Shown piece by piece: positions 6,903 to 9,408 of a stretch of DNA of 9,408 nucleotides (positions are counted from its first letter, which is position 1; every line of letters starts with the position of its first letter). Under the pieces are notes generated by a model. That model worked only from the letters and a program-made list of their open reading frames with translations, made no database searches and was not told where the DNA came from. Source of the DNA: Geothrix sp. (GTDB lineage: Bacteria; Acidobacteriota; Holophagae; Holophagales; Holophagaceae); the NCBI GenBank assembly GCA_023701165.1, contig JAMPXL010000021.1, forward strand, positions 1 to 9,408. The letters are read 5' to 3'. Both the position numbers and the translations under genes were made by a program.

Positions 6903-9302
6903 ATGCGATCCATCCTTCCCCTCGCCCTGCTTCCGGTGATGCTCGTCGCCGCGGAACCCTCCAAGCCCTGTGTCATCCGGGGCCGGGTCCTGGACTCCCA
7001 CCGGAAACCGGTGGCGGGGGCCCGGGTGCGGATCGACGGCGCAGCCTCGACCCAGGCCACCACCGGCGCCGATGGCCGCTTCCAGGTGGCTGGTCTGGGG
7101 GCAGGGACCTACCGGATCGCCGCCGAGGCGTCCGGCATCGGCGCGGCCACACAGCAGGTGCTGCTCTCGGCCGCGCACCCGGAGGTGGAGGTGTCCCTCC
7201 AGGTGGCGCCCCAGGGACTGGAGGTGACGGTCACGGCCACCCGCGGTGAGGCGACCATCGCCACCATTCCGGCGGCCCTGACGGTGATGGAGTCGGAGCA
7301 GATCGTCCGGGAGGCGGCGGCCTCCAAGAGCGTGGCGGACCTGCTGGGCAAGAGCATCCCCGGCCTGGGCTTCTCCAGCCAGAACTTCAGCCTGGTGGGC
7401 CAGAGCCTCCGGGGCCGCGACCTGTCGGTGCTCATCGACGGGGTGCCCCAGAGCACCACGCGGAACGTGAGCCGCGACCTGATGACCGTGGATGTCTCGG
7501 CCCTGGAGCGCGTGGAGGTGCTGCGCGGACCCACGGCTCTCTACGGCGACGGCGCCACGGGTGGCGTGGTGAACCTCATCACCAAGGGCCCCGAGCAGGA
7601 GGGCCTGGTCCTCACCTCCGGGCTGTCGGCCAACGCCTCCCTGGCGCATCCGGACGGAAGTTTGGGAATGAAGCTGACCCAGGGGCTCAGCTGGCGGAAG
7701 GGCGCGTGGTCCGCGGTGGGCCATGCGAGCTTCGAGCGGACCGGTGGCTTCTTCGATGCGGACGGGGATCGCATCGCTCCGGATCCCAACCAGCAGGGCG
7801 GGCTCGCGGACACGAAGTCCACCCAGGTCTTCGCCAAGGTGGGCTGGGAGCCTGACGCGGACCAGCGCCTCCAGCTGTCCGGCAGCCGCTTCGAGGCTGA
7901 ACAGCACACGGACTACATCTCCGATCCAGCCGTGAACAAGCTGGCCTACCGGACCAAGAGCCGCACCGTGGGTGGCTTCTCGTCCTCGGTGCCCGAGGGG
8001 GCCCTGAACACGCTGGCGAACCTCGACTACAGCCATCGGGCCCTCCTCGGCGGCACCCTCCACGCCCAGGCCTACTACCGCGACTACACCACAGTCTTCA
8101 TCCCCTTCGACCGCCGGGGCTCCAAGGGTGGCGGCCAGCAGGTGAGCCAGTCCTTCATCCTCTCGGACAAGGCCGGCGGCCGGCTGGACTACCAGCGTGC
8201 CCTGGTGGGCGAGGACACCCTGGTGCTGCTCGCGGGCTTCGATTACGCCCGGGAGAAGACCTCCCAGCCGGTGAACATCATGGACCGCGCTGTCTACGAC
8301 CAGAGCGGCGGCCGGACCTTCACCATCACCGGCACCCGGAGCTGGACGCCCCCCATGCTGCAGAAGAGCGCGGGCTTCTTCGCCCAGCTGGAGTGGCGCG
8401 CCACGGACCGCCTGACCCTGCGGGGCGGCCTGAGGTCGGAGGCCGTCAGCCTGGATGTGAAGGACTTCGTGACGCTCGACAACGCCTATGACAAGACCGG
8501 CAGCCCCGTAGCCTCCCCGGCGGTGACGACGGGCGGGAAGCTGGCCTACGACACCACCCTGAAAAACCTGGGCGTGGTGTTCATGGCCACCCCCCAGACC
8601 CAGGTCTTCCTCAACTACTCGGAAGGCTTCTCCCTGGCGGACGTGGGCCGCGTGCTGAGGGCCGCCCCGGCGGGCTTCACCGTGGCGCAGCTGAATCCCG
8701 GCGCCCAGACCGTGAAGAGCCTCGAGGCCGGATGGCGCGGCTACTGGGAACGGGTGCAGGCCTCGGTCTCCGTCTTCGGGAACCGCTCGGACCTGGGCAC
8801 CACCTTCGACAAGGACCTGAACCTGGTCCGCTCCCCGGAGCGCATCTACGGCATGGAGGCCACGGTGGACGGCCGGGTCGGGCAGGCCTGGAAGGCCGGG
8901 GGCACCCTCTCCTGGTACGAGGGGCAGAACGATCCCAAGCAGGATGGGAACTGGGCCTACCTCAGCGCCGAGCGCATCCAGCCCCTGAAGGCCACGGCCT
9001 ACCTGGAGCACGAGACCGCGGGGCGCTGGACGAACCGCGTGCAGGTCCTCCACTCGGGCACCCGGGACCGCTTCAACAACGCCCTGGGCTACGGCCTGGG
9101 CCGGGCCTCCACCTTCACCACCCTCGACTTCGACAGCCGGCGTCCGCTGGGCCCCGGAACCGTGTTCCTGAGCGTCCAGAACCTCCTGAACCGCCTCTAC
9201 TATCCCTACGCATCCATGCTCTACGCGGATACCGTCCGCAATTCCAGCCGCTCGGCGGCGGGTGGCGCGGTGCTCAGCATCGGCTACCAGGTCCGGTACT
9301 GA
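6903..9302 (+). CDS. TonB-dependent outer-membrane siderophore receptor
   Basis: A 799-residue receptor that imports a ligand, most likely a ferric siderophore, across the outer membrane using TonB-ExbBD energy. A signal peptide (about 1-17, cleavage likely after VAA) is followed by a carboxypeptidase-regulatory-like beta-sandwich (about 23-103: VIRGRVLDSHRKPVAGARV ... TGADGRFQVAGLGAGTYRI). Next come a TonB-box-like segment (LEVTVTATR, 106-114) and a plug domain (about 118-230) with SVLIDGVPQ and ERVEVLRGPTALYGDGATGG, 202-221. The rest is a 22-strand-type barrel ending in GYQVRY, with a terminal aromatic residue for barrel assembly. Start: ATG at 6903 with GGAG 5 bases upstream. The Fur-like operator and the PepSY gene abutting its stop support iron uptake. 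The siderophore cannot be named from sequence. It appears intact. Confidence 0.92.
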   Translation: MRSILPLALLPVMLVAAEPSKPCVIRGRVLDSHRKPVAGARVRIDGAASTQATTGADGRFQVAGLGAGTYRIAAEASGIGAATQQVLLSAAHPEVEVSLQVAPQGLEVTVTATRGEATIATIPAALTVMESEQIVREAAASKSVADLLGKSIPGLGFSSQNFSLVGQSLRGRDLSVLIDGVPQSTTRNVSRDLMTVDVSALERVEVLRGPTALYGDGATGGVVNLITKGPEQEGLVLTSGLSANASLAHPDGSLGMKLTQGLSWRKGAWSAVGHASFERTGGFFDADGDRIAPDPNQQGGLADTKSTQVFAKVGWEPDADQRLQLSGSRFEAEQHTDYISDPAVNKLAYRTKSRTVGGFSSSVPEGALNTLANLDYSHRALLGGTLHAQAYYRDYTTVFIPFDRRGSKGGGQQVSQSFILSDKAGGRLDYQRALVGEDTLVLLAGFDYAREKTSQPVNIMDRAVYDQSGGRTFTITGTRSWTPPMLQKSAGFFAQLEWRATDRLTLRGGLRSEAVSLDVKDFVTLDNAYDKTGSPVASPAVTTGGKLAYDTTLKNLGVVFMATPQTQVFLNYSEGFSLADVGRVLRAAPAGFTVAQLNPGAQTVKSLEAGWRGYWERVQASVSVFGNRSDLGTTFDKDLNLVRSPERIYGMEATVDGRVGQAWKAGGTLSWYEGQNDPKQDGNWAYLSAERIQPLKATAYLEHETAGRWTNRVQVLHSGTRDRFNNALGYGLGRASTFTTLDFDSRRPLGPGTVFLSVQNLLNRLYYPYASMLYADTVRNSSRSAAGGAVLSIGYQVRY

Positions 9303-9408
9303 ATGAAGGCGCGCCTCTGGAAACTCCACCGCTGGCTGGGCCTGCTGCTGGCCCTGCCGCTGGGCCTGGTGGTTCTCAGCGGCGCGCTCCTGGTGTTCGC
9401 GCCGGAAA
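9303..9408 (+). CDS. PepSY-type transmembrane protein, N-terminal fragment
   Basis: Only the first 35 residues are in the window; the gene runs off the right end. They read MKARLWKLHRWLG, then a hydrophobic helix (about 14-33) carrying LVVLSGALLVF, and Ala-Pro-Glu. The LHRWLGL start and the SGALLVF-x-x-E end of the first helix are typical of PepSY-associated transmembrane proteins, inner-membrane proteins often linked to TonB receptors and implicated in ferric-siderophore reduction in the periplasm. The start codon follows the receptor stop with no gap (TGAATG), so translation is probably coupled; the ribosome-binding site (AGGT about 12 bases upstream) is poor. The full domain set cannot be seen. 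Confidence 0.8.
   Translation, partial: MKARLWKLHRWLGLLLALPLGLVVLSGALLVFAPE

Noticed and set aside
6879..9329. An 816-codon reverse-strand open frame across the TonB receptor
   Set aside because: Antisense shadow of a clear receptor with signal peptide, plug and barrel; the reverse translation has no family features.

Overview
This is a GC-rich chromosomal window from a Gram-negative bacterium, since it encodes an outer-membrane TonB-dependent receptor. The combination of a long B12-dependent ribonucleotide reductase, high GC and gene style would fit Acidobacteriota such as the Holophagaceae/Geothrix group. That placement is a guess from memory, not something the sequence proves.

Left part (1-2901). 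A MoaD/ThiS-type ubiquitin-like sulfur carrier (40-309) is tightly coupled to a cytoplasmic BNR/Asp-box beta-propeller protein (311-1417). A reverse-strand protein with two cyclic-nucleotide-binding domains and no DNA-binding domain (1414-2175) converges on them, and the two stop codons share one CTAG. Next on the reverse strand is an SRPBCC/AHSA1-like protein (2241-2687). It is flanked by two arrays of three 10-bp repeats (2208-2240 and 2796-2828), in the same orientation and of the same family.

Centre (2824-6469). A complete B12-dependent (class II) ribonucleotide reductase, nrdJ, lies on the reverse strand. It ends in a strong intrinsic terminator (2824-2856). It begins behind a promoter with a perfect -35 box, whose 17-bp spacer is filled by a NrdR-box-like palindrome; a degenerate second box lies exactly 32 bp away. 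This suggests repression by NrdR.

Intergenic region 6310-6902 (593 bp) has no protein gene but is dense in signals. In order these are the nrdJ leader and NrdR boxes, an AT-rich inverted repeat, a small SRP RNA gene (ffs, about 6597-6691), a GC-rich terminator-like hairpin, a second hairpin (6749-6780), a CRP-type palindrome (6793-6806), a sigma70-type promoter (6835-6862) and a Fur-box-like palindrome at the predicted transcription start (6869-6889).

Right part (6903-9408). A TonB-dependent siderophore receptor is followed without a gap by the start of a PepSY-type membrane protein, cut by the window end. Together with the Fur-like box this reads as an iron-repressed operon for ferric-siderophore uptake and probably reduction. 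I see no mobile element, CRISPR array or tRNA. Most of the window is housekeeping or iron-uptake content. The least explained parts are the decamer repeats, the MoaD-propeller pair and the operator-rich 6310-6902 region.
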